Below, one piece after another: positions 26,714 to 35,671 of a DNA stretch of 64,000 bases. Source of the DNA: an uncultured Sphingorhabdus sp. (GTDB taxonomy: Bacteria; Pseudomonadota; Alphaproteobacteria; Sphingomonadales; Sphingomonadaceae); the NCBI GenBank assembly GCA_947501885.1, contig CANMXN010000001.1, positions 310,001-374,000 of the forward strand, read 5' to 3'. The notes below the pieces were generated by a model. It worked only from the letters and a program-made list of their open reading frames with translations. It did not search any database and was not told the origin of the DNA. Both the position numbers and the translations under genes were made by a program. The number at the start of each line of letters is the position of its first letter. Position 1 is the stretch's first letter.

Positions 26714-29080
26714 ATGAGATTTACCCGCCCTGCGATATTAGCACTATCTTGTTCAATCGCTGCACTTAGCCTAGCAGTTTCCACCAATGCTCAAGATCAA
26801 GACCCTGGTCCATTACCATCGCATGTTGTTGATACAGCTGCTGAATTAGATCTGCCTAATGCCCTTAATAATAAGGCAAGCGAGCGTGTAGAAAAGCTTC
26901 TGAGCCAAATGACGTTAGAAGAAAAAGTTGGTCAATTAACACAAGCCGCAGGTGGACGGTCCAAAACATTAAATTCCAAATTAACTCCACAAGAATTAGA
27001 CCGAGTGCGCGCAGGCAGGGTCGGTTCTTACTTGCATGTCGCTGGCGCGGCTCCTTTGCGGGATTTACAGCGTGTTGCCGTTGAGGAAAGCCGCCTTAAA
27101 ATACCTTTGCTTTTCGCAATGGACGTTGTTCATGGTTATCGCACCATCTTTCCTGTCCCTATTGCAATCGCATCAAGTTGGGAGCCGCAAGCTTGGGAAG
27201 AAACAGCACGTGTCTCAGCCAAAGAAGCGAGTAATTCTGGCTTGCATTGGACCTTTTCTCCTATGATTGATATTGCCCGTGATCCGCGCTGGGGGCGCGT
27301 GGTCGAAGGAGCAGGGGAAGATGCCTATTTCGGCAGTATAATGGCGGCTGCGCAGGTACGTGGTTATCAGGGTAAATCCCTTAAAGGCGCTGGTACTATG
27401 ATGGCAACAGCCAAGCATTTTGGAGCTTATGGTGCTCCGCTTGGTGGCCGTGATTATGGTAGTGCTGAAATCAGCGAACGGGCACTTCATGAGATTTATC
27501 TACCGCCATTTTATGCCGCAATGAAGGCAGGCACTGGCAGTTATATGACAGCATTTAACGATGTGGGCGGTAGGCCAACAACAGGGAATGCAGACCTTAT
27601 TAACGGCGTATTGCGCAATAAATGGGGCTTTAACGGGATGTTGGTTAGCGACTGGAATGCCGTTGCAGAACTTATCAATCATGGCATAGCGGGAAGCCGC
27701 GCCGATGCTGGGGCATTAGCTGTGTCTGCTGGTGTTGACATGGATATGATGAGCCTTGTCTATTCAGATGATCTACCCAAAGCAGTGGCCGCTAATCCTA
27801 GCCTTATAAATCATATTGATAATGCTGTTCGTAATGTTTTAACCGCCAAAGAAAAACTAGGTTTATTTGATGATCCCATGGCCTATCATAATGTGGTAGC
27901 TGAGAGAGCAAATATCCGTTCTGCGGAACATATAGCGGCGGCTCGTGAAGTGGCAGAACGCTCAATGATATTGTTAAAGAATGAAAATAATGCTCTTCCA
28001 CTGGCTTCAAAAGCACAAAAAATAGCTGTTATTGGGGCTATGGCAACAGACACACAAAGCCAGTTAGGTAGTTGGCGCGCACGCGGCGATAAAGAAGAGG
28101 TGGTTAGCATATTGGACGGCATTAAAGCTGGTGCTCCAAAAGGTGCGACAGTAACCTATACAGCTGGAGCAGCCCCGCAGAGCCCCGATGAAAGCGGCAT
28201 AGCTGCGGCTGTTGCGTCTGCGAATGACAGCGATGTCATATTGTTGGTTATCGGTGAAGATTATGATCTATCAGGAGAGGCACGTAGCCGCTCGTCTCTA
28301 GATTTGCCTTCATCGCAAGCAGCACTTGCTGAGGCCATATTTGCAACAGGCAAACCCGTCATTGTGCTTCTTACAGGTGGTCGTCCGCTCGCAATTCCTG
28401 AATTGGATGAAAAAGCCGATGCAATATTGATGACTTGGTTGCTTGGTAATCAAGCTGGTCCTGCTGTTGCCAATATTGTTTATGGCAAAACGGCACCAGG
28501 AGGGAAATTACCCATCGCTTTTCCAAGAACAACGGGAGCAGTGCCTTATAGCTATGGCGAATATCCTGCGGGCCGTCCTGCTGACCCAGACCCCGTTAAA
28601 GATAGTAATCGCTTTAAAGACTTACCCATCACACAGCTATATCCATTTGGCCATGGTCTATCCTATAGCGATGTAACAATGAGCGACTTGAAATTTAGCA
28701 AAGCAGCGCTGCAATCCAATGACAGCATTAATATATCTGTTAAGCTTTCTAACCAAGGCGATAAAGCGGGTTATGAAACAGCGCAATTATATCTGCGCGA
28801 TGTCTTATCAAAGCAAGCACAACCAAAAATGATGCTACGCGGCTTTAAGCGAGTGAAGCTGCAAGCAGGAGAGGTGAAAACTGTAACCTTCACATTAACT
28901 CCTGAGCAGCTTACTTATTATAGCAAAGATAGGACATGGAAAGCAGAGGCTGGACGTTTTGATGTTATGATTGGCGCTTCTGCAGAAGATATTCGCCAGC
29001 GCGGTAGCTTTATCCTTAGCGATACGATTGAAAGTGATGTTCCATCTGCTGCTATCGCCACAAAGGTGATGGTAGAATGA
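26714..29080 (+). CDS. bglX: Glycoside hydrolase family 3 beta-glucosidase, periplasmic
   Basis: The 788-residue enzyme removes terminal beta-glucose or related residues from oligosaccharides. A signal peptide ends near STNAQ. The TIM-barrel domain includes HWTFSPMIDIARDPRWGR, ATAKHFGAYG and the nucleophile Asp313 in LVSDWNAV. The alpha/beta sandwich domain includes GEDYDLSGEARSR, which usually carries the acid/base glutamate. A fibronectin-III-like domain closes the protein (NQGDKAGYETAQLYLRD). The order matches E. coli BglX. GGAGAG precedes the ATG. It follows divergent gntK, so glycoside breakdown and gluconate use may be co-regulated. Confidence 0.94.
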   Translation: MRFTRPAILALSCSIAALSLAVSTNAQDQDPGPLPSHVVDTAAELDLPNALNNKASERVEKLLSQMTLEEKVGQLTQAAGGRSKTLNSKLTPQELDRVRAGRVGSYLHVAGAAPLRDLQRVAVEESRLKIPLLFAMDVVHGYRTIFPVPIAIASSWEPQAWEETARVSAKEASNSGLHWTFSPMIDIARDPRWGRVVEGAGEDAYFGSIMAAAQVRGYQGKSLKGAGTMMATAKHFGAYGAPLGGRDYGSAEISERALHEIYLPPFYAAMKAGTGSYMTAFNDVGGRPTTGNADLINGVLRNKWGFNGMLVSDWNAVAELINHGIAGSRADAGALAVSAGVDMDMMSLVYSDDLPKAVAANPSLINHIDNAVRNVLTAKEKLGLFDDPMAYHNVVAERANIRSAEHIAAAREVAERSMILLKNENNALPLASKAQKIAVIGAMATDTQSQLGSWRARGDKEEVVSILDGIKAGAPKGATVTYTAGAAPQSPDESGIAAAVASANDSDVILLVIGEDYDLSGEARSRSSLDLPSSQAALAEAIFATGKPVIVLLTGGRPLAIPELDEKADAILMTWLLGNQAGPAVANIVYGKTAPGGKLPIAFPRTTGAVPYSYGEYPAGRPADPDPVKDSNRFKDLPITQLYPFGHGLSYSDVTMSDLKFSKAALQSNDSINISVKLSNQGDKAGYETAQLYLRDVLSKQAQPKMMLRGFKRVKLQAGEVKTVTFTLTPEQLTYYSKDRTWKAEAGRFDVMIGASAEDIRQRGSFILSDTIESDVPSAAIATKVMVE

Positions 29081-29382
29081 AAAACAATCCAATAGATTGC
29101 AACAATCTTTAATTATATTGAATGAAGGACAGACAAGATGTCTTAATCGTCATATATTTGTCTATTTTATGACCGCTTAGAAACTAACATAAAGACAATA
29201 TAATATGTCTGTTAGATCTATTACTGATCGCTTCTATTTAATCTTAATTAATAAAAAGTCAATATAAACAAATAGCTATAATTAAAACTCATATTTCAAG
29301 ACATAAAACCATTACGTTACGCCGTTTACCTGTGGATATATCATTTATATCCATTTTGGATGATATTACTTGAGGATATGGC
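29081..29382. other. AT-rich intergenic region of 302 bases
   Basis: I see no ORF with coding character, no tRNA and no clear terminator with a T run. The only structured element is the perfect 7-base inverted repeat at 29334-29352 near the right end. The region presumably holds the promoter of the gene at 29383. Confidence 0.6.
29334..29352. promoter_or_regulatory. Perfect inverted repeat upstream of the 29383 gene
   Basis: GGATATA (29334-29340) and TATATCC (29346-29352) flank TCATT, 30 bases before the start codon. It could be an operator or an mRNA leader hairpin. Confidence 0.4.
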
Positions 29383-30909
29383 ATGTTATGTTTGAAGAAA
29401 ATATCATTATATCTGAGACTTGGTGATTATCATATATTTGCTATTATAATTTGTTTTGGAATATCTATTTTAACGATTACTACTCCTGCAATAGCACAGA
29501 ATATTTCAGCTCTAGCACCACCTGCGCCAACGGTGCGTTGTACGGCAAATTGGTATCGCTGGCAAACAACAAGACGCTTGTTTGATGTATCTAGGAACGC
29601 AGTAAATCCAACGTTACATGGTTTTTCTCGTTCGGCCACAAATTTGGGTGCAAATGCATGGTATAGGCCCAGAACCAATCGCCTTGCTCAACAAATTGGG
29701 ATTAGTTCGACAACTGAACCTGCCGAAAATAATGGTAATACAGGTGAAATTTCCTATGGTATAAAAAGATTTGAATTAGAGCCAGATACACGAACAGTTC
29801 TGCCTCTTTCTGATCCAGGGTTATTTGAAGGGCATGTATTTGCGACATTTGATAGCAGCGGAAATCAGCTTTCACGTTATCCGACCATCGCCCAAAATAA
29901 TAATGGTATTCAATATATCACCAGTTTTAATAATGGGGGTGGGCGTCTAAACCAAAATAATGATTTACGCAGAAATGCTAGCTGGTCAGATGCTAACTTT
30001 GTAGTAGATGTTCCTTCAAATGGTATTGTTTTTGTACATTATATTTTGATTGATGAGACCACACAATCAAGAGGCGCATTCCAATATTGCCCACAAGATT
30101 TTTCTGATGCTCCAGCTAGCTATGGTCTGGCAAGGCACAATTATGATTTAAATTTAAAAATTGGAGCGGCCAAAGATGTTGATAGAATTAACTTTAGTAA
30201 CGCTCCAGCGAGTGGAGATGATCTTAATGGTGATGGTGATAGCGATGAAGATGGGATCGCAAGCCTTGCTGCGCTTAGCACCACCAGTTTAAATTATTCG
30301 GTAACTTCGGCTGTAATAAATGATGGAACAACGGATGCGACGTTGCACGGTTGGATTGATTTTGATCGAAGTGGAACATTTGATGCAGATGAATATACAA
30401 CAGTGCCCGTGCCAGCAGGTGCTGATACTGATGTCACATTAAATTGGAACACGCTTCCAGGTATTAGTCCAGGCAATAGTTATGTTAGATTGCGACTAAC
30501 AACCAGCAATTTGACTGGCGCAAATGCCACCAGTAGAGCAACCGACGGTGAAGTAGAGGATCATGCGCTTTCTATTATGCCTTCTGCGGACTTAGAGATT
30601 TTCAAAACCAATACCCCTGGTGTTAACGGCAATAGCGATCAAACAAGTGATACAGTTACCAGCGGCAATACAGTGATTTATACAATCATTGTTACCAATA
30701 ATGGTCCAGATAGTGTTACTGGGGCAGTGGTAACCGATAATCCCTCATCTGGTCTTAGCTGCAATGGATCAAACTCAATAACCTTATCTGGCGATGGAGT
30801 TCCAGCAGGGACCTTTACCATTGCCGATCTAATAGGTTCTGGTATAACTTTGGATCAGCTAGATAATGGTCAATCAACAACTTTGACCTATTCTTGTCTG
30901 GTCAATTAA
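29383..30909 (+). CDS. Secreted GEVED/DUF11-type surface protein
   Basis: The 508-residue protein has a long N-region then a signal segment ending near PAIAQ (about residue 39). A unique region (about 45-235) begins with PTVRCTANWYRW. A GEVED-like domain (about 240-400) contains CPQDFSDAPASYG, a calcium-loop-like DLNGDGDSDEDGI, WIDFDRSGTFDADEY and ATDGEVEDHAL. The C-terminal DUF11-type domain (about 402-508) ends SCLVN and mirrors the end of the 18669 protein almost block for block. No cell-wall or membrane anchor is seen. Likely exported and possibly adhesive; function unknown. Confidence 0.78.
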   Translation: MLCLKKISLYLRLGDYHIFAIIICFGISILTITTPAIAQNISALAPPAPTVRCTANWYRWQTTRRLFDVSRNAVNPTLHGFSRSATNLGANAWYRPRTNRLAQQIGISSTTEPAENNGNTGEISYGIKRFELEPDTRTVLPLSDPGLFEGHVFATFDSSGNQLSRYPTIAQNNNGIQYITSFNNGGGRLNQNNDLRRNASWSDANFVVDVPSNGIVFVHYILIDETTQSRGAFQYCPQDFSDAPASYGLARHNYDLNLKIGAAKDVDRINFSNAPASGDDLNGDGDSDEDGIASLAALSTTSLNYSVTSAVINDGTTDATLHGWIDFDRSGTFDADEYTTVPVPAGADTDVTLNWNTLPGISPGNSYVRLRLTTSNLTGANATSRATDGEVEDHALSIMPSADLEIFKTNTPGVNGNSDQTSDTVTSGNTVIYTIIVTNNGPDSVTGAVVTDNPSSGLSCNGSNSITLSGDGVPAGTFTIADLIGSGITLDQLDNGQSTTLTYSCLVN

Positions 30910-31011
30910 AATGATATGCTTGCATATATTAAACCATATTGCTTCTTCTTATTTAATTATTTTCCATTGTGAAGTTTAATATTTTGAGAAAGCTTTTATC
31001 CTGGACTATAT

Positions 31012-32040
31012 ATGAGAAATGAAACTTTGGTAGTTAGATCTACCGCGTTGCTTGGTTATCCTGAACTCATTAATGCGCTGGGCGGTGACTCTGAATTACT
31101 ATTTAAGAAAGCTGGTCTGCCTCTTAACTTCAGTCATATTGATTTCGTTGCTTGTGATTCTATTGTACACTTAGGTGAGATAGCAGCCATTGAATTAAAC
31201 GAGCCAAATTTTGGATTGAAATTGGCAATTCAATCCTCTGACTCATGGCCCGCGAGTGGTCCTGGTGTCAGTATACTTGTTAAGTCTGTAAGTATTGATG
31301 CTTTTTTTAAGGCCATGATAAAATATTCGCGGGTTCATACCAATGCTGCTATTTATGAATATCATGATAGGCCTGATATTGACGAAGCCCAATGCCATTT
31401 TAATTTGCATCCCCAAATTGGTATTCGCCGGCAAACGATAGAATATATAGCCGCTTCAATGGTGAAGGTAGGAAGAAGTAATATTCCTAATTTACAACTA
31501 AAATATGTATCTTTTCAACATGCAAAGCCCAAAGACACATCATTGCATGAAAAATTATTTGGATGTCCTATTGCTTTTAATTCTGAACGTAATGAACTAG
31601 CCGCTGATCGTTCGTGTTTAGATACTAAACCAAATCTATTTCAAAAGTCCGCATCAATAGCTCTTACAAAAATGGTTGATCATCTATTGACGAAAGCACC
31701 CCGTAACCCATCTAGTATAACAACGGATGTAATGGCGGTGTTGCCAGGGCTATTGGGAGTAGGGGAATGTAATAACCAGACTGTTGCAAATCATTTGAAC
31801 ATTAGTGAAAAAAAGCTTCAGCGATTATTAAAAGAAGAGAATAGTAATTTTTCTACTGTTCTTGATAATACACGTAAGCATATAGCGCAAAATCTCTTGC
31901 GCGATTCTGATATAGCGATTTTTCGTATAGCTAAGATATTAGATTACTCTTCGGAAAGACCCTTCATTGCAGCTGCAAAACGTTGGTTTAACATGACACC
32001 CAGAGCTTATCGGACGTTTATAAGAGCGGAAAAAATATAG
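31012..32040 (+). CDS. AraC-family transcriptional regulator
   Basis: The 342-residue protein has an N-terminal ligand-binding type region (about 1-210, like the arabinose_bd family: GYPELINALGGDSELLFKKAGLPL). The C-terminal AraC DNA-binding domain has two helix-turn-helices: HLNISEKKLQRLLKEENSNF and IAKILDYSSERPFIAAAKRWF, closing with MTPRAYR. The start ATG has only a weak ribosome-binding site. It lies 100 bases after the GEVED/DUF11 gene in the same direction and is the only dedicated regulator near the carbohydrate block, so control of either is possible but unproven. Confidence 0.88.
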   Translation: MRNETLVVRSTALLGYPELINALGGDSELLFKKAGLPLNFSHIDFVACDSIVHLGEIAAIELNEPNFGLKLAIQSSDSWPASGPGVSILVKSVSIDAFFKAMIKYSRVHTNAAIYEYHDRPDIDEAQCHFNLHPQIGIRRQTIEYIAASMVKVGRSNIPNLQLKYVSFQHAKPKDTSLHEKLFGCPIAFNSERNELAADRSCLDTKPNLFQKSASIALTKMVDHLLTKAPRNPSSITTDVMAVLPGLLGVGECNNQTVANHLNISEKKLQRLLKEENSNFSTVLDNTRKHIAQNLLRDSDIAIFRIAKILDYSSERPFIAAAKRWFNMTPRAYRTFIRAEKI

Positions 32041-32089
32041 GAACAACAACAGTTGATTGAACGACACAATTATTGGAGTCATGATGAAG

Positions 32090-32179
32090 TGGCGGACAGG
32101 GTGGGATTCGAACCCACGGAGAGCTTGCACCCTCGGCGGTTTTCAAGACCGCTGCATTCGACCACTCTGCCACCTGTCC
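32090..32179 (-). tRNA. tRNA-Ser (anticodon TGA)
   Basis: On the reverse strand the gene begins GGACAGGTGGCAGAGTGG. It has an anticodon loop CTTGAAAA (anticodon TGA, reading UCA), a class-II long variable arm (GAGGGTGCAAGCTCTC) and a T-loop GTTCGAATC. The acceptor pairing is GGACAGG with CCTGTCC, the discriminator is G and CCA is encoded. I see nothing definite in the remaining parts of the 32041-32408 spacer apart from a short GCCC/GGGC hairpin near 32327-32338. Confidence 0.95.
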
Positions 32180-32408
32180 GCATTATTTCATCAGCAAAAT
32201 GGTCATGTGGTTTTGCTGTAAAGAGCGCCCTAAAGATAGTTATCTCTCTTTTCAAGCATTAGATCAAAATTATTAGAAAATTACGAATATTTGGATAAAT
32301 ATTATCAACTTTCGGGTTCATTCGTTGCCCTTGAGGGCTGAATAGGGATTCACAGCAGCGCAGAACTGTGCAATATTAAGAAAAATTGATGTTTTATAAG
32401 GATTGTAG

Positions 32409-33455
32409 ATGCGCCAAAAGATTATTTTATCCGCTTTTTGTGGATTGCTTGCCACAACTGCACTGGTATTTACGCCTTCAATGTCTGTAAATGCCCAAAG
32501 TAATAGCCAAGAGACATTTCAACAATATTTGAGCACGGTAAAGGCAAAAGCAACGGCTCAAGGCGTTAAGCAATCAACGCTTAATCGTATCATTCCTAAT
32601 ATTCGTTATAATGACAGGGTTGTCCGCCTTGATAGATCACAACCAGAGACTAAACCCAATAGGCCTATTCCCAATTTTGAGCCTTATCGCAGGCGCCATG
32701 TTGATGCCGCTCGTATCAATGGAGGAAAGCGCAAGAAAGCACAGATTAATTCTATATTGCAGCGCATCGAAAATCAAACAGGCGTCCCGAAAGAAATGAT
32801 GATTGCCATTTATGGACATGAGACCAATTATGGCAGTTATACAGGTAATTTTAATGCACCTAGCGCGCTAGCATCTCTTGCTTATGAAGGTCGTCGCCGT
32901 AAATTGTTTGAAGCCGAGCTTATCGCAGTAATGAAAATGATTGATATGGGCGTTCCGCAAGCCAATATTACGGGCAGTTGGGCAGGGGCACTTGGTAAAC
33001 CGCAATTTTTACCATCGGTCTATTTGCGCCTTGCAAAAGATGGTGATGGTGATGGTTATGCCGATATTTGGAATAATGAAGCCGATGCTATGGCGTCTAT
33101 CGCTAATTATTTTGTGAATTCGGGGTGGCGACGCGGCCAAGAATGGGGCTTTGCAGTCAATGTGCCAAACACATTAAACCGTGCTGCCATTAAAAATAAA
33201 ACCACATCTCCGCGCTGTAAACGGGTATTTGCGCGCCATAGTCAATGGAAAACAATGAAAGAATGGCGTGCATTAGGACTTAGCCCGAGGCGAGGTTTTT
33301 GGGCACCTGATGATCAAATGGCTGTATTATTAGAGCCAGATGGAGTAGGAAAACCAGGATATTTACTATTAAGCAATTATCGTGTGATATTAGATTATAA
33401 TTGTTCAAATTTTTATGCTTTATCGGTGGGGTTATTGGCAGATGCAGTTAAGTAA
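32409..33455 (+). CDS. Lytic murein transglycosylase (MltB-like)
   Basis: This periplasmic enzyme cleaves peptidoglycan glycan strands, forming anhydro-muramic ends. The 348-residue protein has a signal peptide ending near SVNAQ and belongs to the SLT_2 family. The catalytic glutamate is Glu138 in IYGHETNYGSYTG. The supporting motifs SWAGALGKPQFLPSVY and DGDGDGYADIWNN are typical of MltB. It lacks a lipobox, so it should be soluble. AAGGA precedes the start. RlpA follows with a 14-base overlap, coupling two peptidoglycan enzymes. Confidence 0.93.
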   Translation: MRQKIILSAFCGLLATTALVFTPSMSVNAQSNSQETFQQYLSTVKAKATAQGVKQSTLNRIIPNIRYNDRVVRLDRSQPETKPNRPIPNFEPYRRRHVDAARINGGKRKKAQINSILQRIENQTGVPKEMMIAIYGHETNYGSYTGNFNAPSALASLAYEGRRRKLFEAELIAVMKMIDMGVPQANITGSWAGALGKPQFLPSVYLRLAKDGDGDGYADIWNNEADAMASIANYFVNSGWRRGQEWGFAVNVPNTLNRAAIKNKTTSPRCKRVFARHSQWKTMKEWRALGLSPRRGFWAPDDQMAVLLEPDGVGKPGYLLLSNYRVILDYNCSNFYALSVGLLADAVK

Positions 33456-34452
33456 AATTAGTTTATTGATTGGTGGAGCTTTGCTTCTATCATCTTGTGG
33501 TTCTTCAGGATCTAATGAATTTGTGGATGACCTTGGTGGCATATCACCGCAATCTACGGGTGTAAGCGATACACCTGTGCGTATTGGCGCCCCTTATAAA
33601 GTTGGTAATAAAACATATACACCAGAAGATGTAGCCGCTTATGATGAAGTTGGTTATGCAAGCTGGTACGGCGCCAATTTTGATGGACGTCAAACAGCCA
33701 ATGGAGAAATATTCTCTGCGACAGGCTATAGCGGAGCACATAAAACTCTGCCTTTACCAACCTATGTAGAGGTCACTAATTTAGAAACTGGCCGCACAAT
33801 TTTGGTGCGCATTAATGATCGCGGACCTTTTGCTGATGATCGCTTGATTGATTTATCAGAAGCCGCTGCTAGGCAGCTAGGCATTGTTGAACAAGGCGTA
33901 GCTGGTGTTCGCGTGCGCAAAGTCAATCCGCCTGAGCAAGAGCGGGCTATATTGCGCAACGGCGGGGAAGCATCATTACGTGCTGATACACCCGACTCTT
34001 TGACGCGCATTTTGCGTGAGAGGCTAGCAAAATTACCGACACCTAAGGCATCTACTAGAGTAGCAACTCCGTCTCCAGTCCCTAATGTGTCTGGCAATAA
34101 TCCAAATAATGCTAATCGTGATGGACGCTTTATTGTTGAAGGTTCTGGAAAAACTGCACAGCCTACAAGGCAGTCAAATGATGGACGCTTTATAATTGAG
34201 GGTGCGGGTACTACGGGGCAAAGAATTTCTGTCGCAGCGACCAGTGGTCTTGTTGTGCAACTTTCGTCATTTTCTTCTCGTGATCGCGCTCAGGCTCTAG
34301 CTCGCAAGGTTGGCGGTAATGTTGCACAAAGCAGCGATGGTCGATTATTTCGCGTTCGATTTGGTCCTTATGCAACGGAAGCGGAGGCACAAGAAGGGCT
34401 AGCCAAAGCACGACAACAGGGCTATCCACAAGCTAGAATATTCCGCGAATGA
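33442..34452 (+). CDS. rlpA: RlpA-like septal lytic transglycosylase lipoprotein with SPOR domain
   Basis: The product is an outer-membrane lipoprotein that acts on denuded septal glycan. I start at ATG 33442, giving a compact lipoprotein signal with lipobox LLSSC; ATG 33415 only adds residues. The double-psi beta-barrel domain contains GYASWYGANFDGRQTANGE and VRINDRGPFADDRLIDLS, which carry the family's catalytic Asp/His region. A low-complexity linker has two copies of DGRFI(V/I)EG(S/A)G exactly 60 bases apart (from 34120 and 34180). The C-terminal SPOR domain (LVVQLSSFSSRDRAQALARK) binds denuded septal peptidoglycan. Confidence 0.93.
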   Translation: MQLSKISLLIGGALLLSSCGSSGSNEFVDDLGGISPQSTGVSDTPVRIGAPYKVGNKTYTPEDVAAYDEVGYASWYGANFDGRQTANGEIFSATGYSGAHKTLPLPTYVEVTNLETGRTILVRINDRGPFADDRLIDLSEAAARQLGIVEQGVAGVRVRKVNPPEQERAILRNGGEASLRADTPDSLTRILRERLAKLPTPKASTRVATPSPVPNVSGNNPNNANRDGRFIVEGSGKTAQPTRQSNDGRFIIEGAGTTGQRISVAATSGLVVQLSSFSSRDRAQALARKVGGNVAQSSDGRLFRVRFGPYATEAEAQEGLAKARQQGYPQARIFRE

Positions 34453-34504
34453 CTCGTTTCTATCGCTGGATATAATTATGGATGTCGAGCTATAGGATTT
34501 TAAG

Positions 34505-35671
34505 ATGAAAAAATTAGCTGTTGTTGTCAGTTTACTCGTTTTATTGACGCCAGTTACCGTGAGTTCACAGCAAGCTGGCGCGCCCATTAAAGCGTTAGAA
34601 TATGATAGTAAGGCCAAGATTGCCTATTTGCTTGATATGCAATCTGGCGCAGTTCTTATTAATAAAAATTCTGCTCAAAGAATACCACCAGCCTCTATGG
34701 CAAAGATGATGACAGTCTATGTTGCATTTGACCTTATCAAAAAAGGCGAACTATCTCTCGATCAAAAAGTGACCGTACAAGATTCTACATGGCAAAAGTG
34801 GAATAACCAAGGCTCTACTATGTTTTTGCGTAATGGAGAAAGCGTAAGCATCGAAGATTTGCTTCATGGGATTGTGACTTTATCGGGTAATGATGCATCC
34901 GTAGTATTGGCCGATGGTATAGCGGGTAACGAAAAAGCTTTTACCGATCTCATGAATATCACTGCCAAGCGAATTGGCATGAAAAATAGTAATTTTGGCA
35001 CATCCAATGGATGGCCTGACGAAGGCGTTACATATGTTACAGCCGAAGATTTAGGGGTTTTAGGGTCTCGCACTATATATGATTTTCCCAAATTATATGA
35101 AAAGTTTTACGGTCTTACAGAATTTACTTGGGGCGGTGTTAAACAAGCCAATCGTAATCCACTACTGGGTAAGGTCGATGGTGCCGATGGTTTAAAAACG
35201 GGTCACACCGAAGAAGCTGGATATGGCCTAGCAGGAACGGCGCAGCAAAATGGGCGCCGATTGATGATGGTGCTAGCAGGGTTAGATAGTTTTAATGGCC
35301 GCATCAATGAATCTATCAATGTTATGAATTGGGGGTTTAGAGCTTGGAGTACTAAACCATTATATGAATCAGGACAAATAATTGGTAATATTCCAGTGCA
35401 ATTGGGCAGTGACAGTAATGTTGATTTGGTTGCACCGCGCGATATTGGTATCACAATACCAAAAGCTTTTGATGGTCCATTTAAACTATATATTCGGTAT
35501 AAAGGCCCAGTAAAAGCACCTTTTACCAAGGGTGATCACATCGCTGATTTGGTCGTAAAACCAGCCTATGGTCCTGAACAATTAATGGCTTTAAATGCAG
35601 CAGAGACAGTTGAAGAAGCTGGGTTTTTTGGCCGTGCTTGGAATGGCTTCAAATCCGTCTTTGGTGCATGA
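34505..35671 (+). CDS. dacA: D-alanyl-D-alanine carboxypeptidase (PBP5/6 type)
   Basis: It trims the terminal D-Ala from peptidoglycan pentapeptides in the periplasm. The signal peptide ends near VSSQQ. The serine peptidase S11 motifs are complete: Ser64-Met-Ala-Lys67, Ser127-Gly-Asn129 and Lys231-Thr-Gly233. The C-terminal beta-rich domain (LVAPRDIGITIPKAF) and a final amphipathic stretch (GFFGRAWNGFKSVFG) that anchors PBP5 to the membrane are present. The stop overlaps the tmk start as ATGA. Confidence 0.95.
   Translation: MKKLAVVVSLLVLLTPVTVSSQQAGAPIKALEYDSKAKIAYLLDMQSGAVLINKNSAQRIPPASMAKMMTVYVAFDLIKKGELSLDQKVTVQDSTWQKWNNQGSTMFLRNGESVSIEDLLHGIVTLSGNDASVVLADGIAGNEKAFTDLMNITAKRIGMKNSNFGTSNGWPDEGVTYVTAEDLGVLGSRTIYDFPKLYEKFYGLTEFTWGGVKQANRNPLLGKVDGADGLKTGHTEEAGYGLAGTAQQNGRRLMMVLAGLDSFNGRINESINVMNWGFRAWSTKPLYESGQIIGNIPVQLGSDSNVDLVAPRDIGITIPKAFDGPFKLYIRYKGPVKAPFTKGDHIADLVVKPAYGPEQLMALNAAETVEEAGFFGRAWNGFKSVFGA

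Noticed and set aside
18540-32040. Genomic island with transfer genes
   Set aside because: The accessory block has no transposase, integrase, flanking direct repeats or abrupt composition change that I can see by eye.
32053-32262. Open frame containing VGFEPTESLHPRRFSRPLHSTTLPP
   Set aside because: It is the antisense reading of the tRNA-Ser gene at 32090-32179, a well-known source of false ORFs.
32090-32408. tRNA gene as the attachment site of an integrated element
   Set aside because: No integrase, no repeat of the tRNA 3' end and no foreign-looking block next to it.
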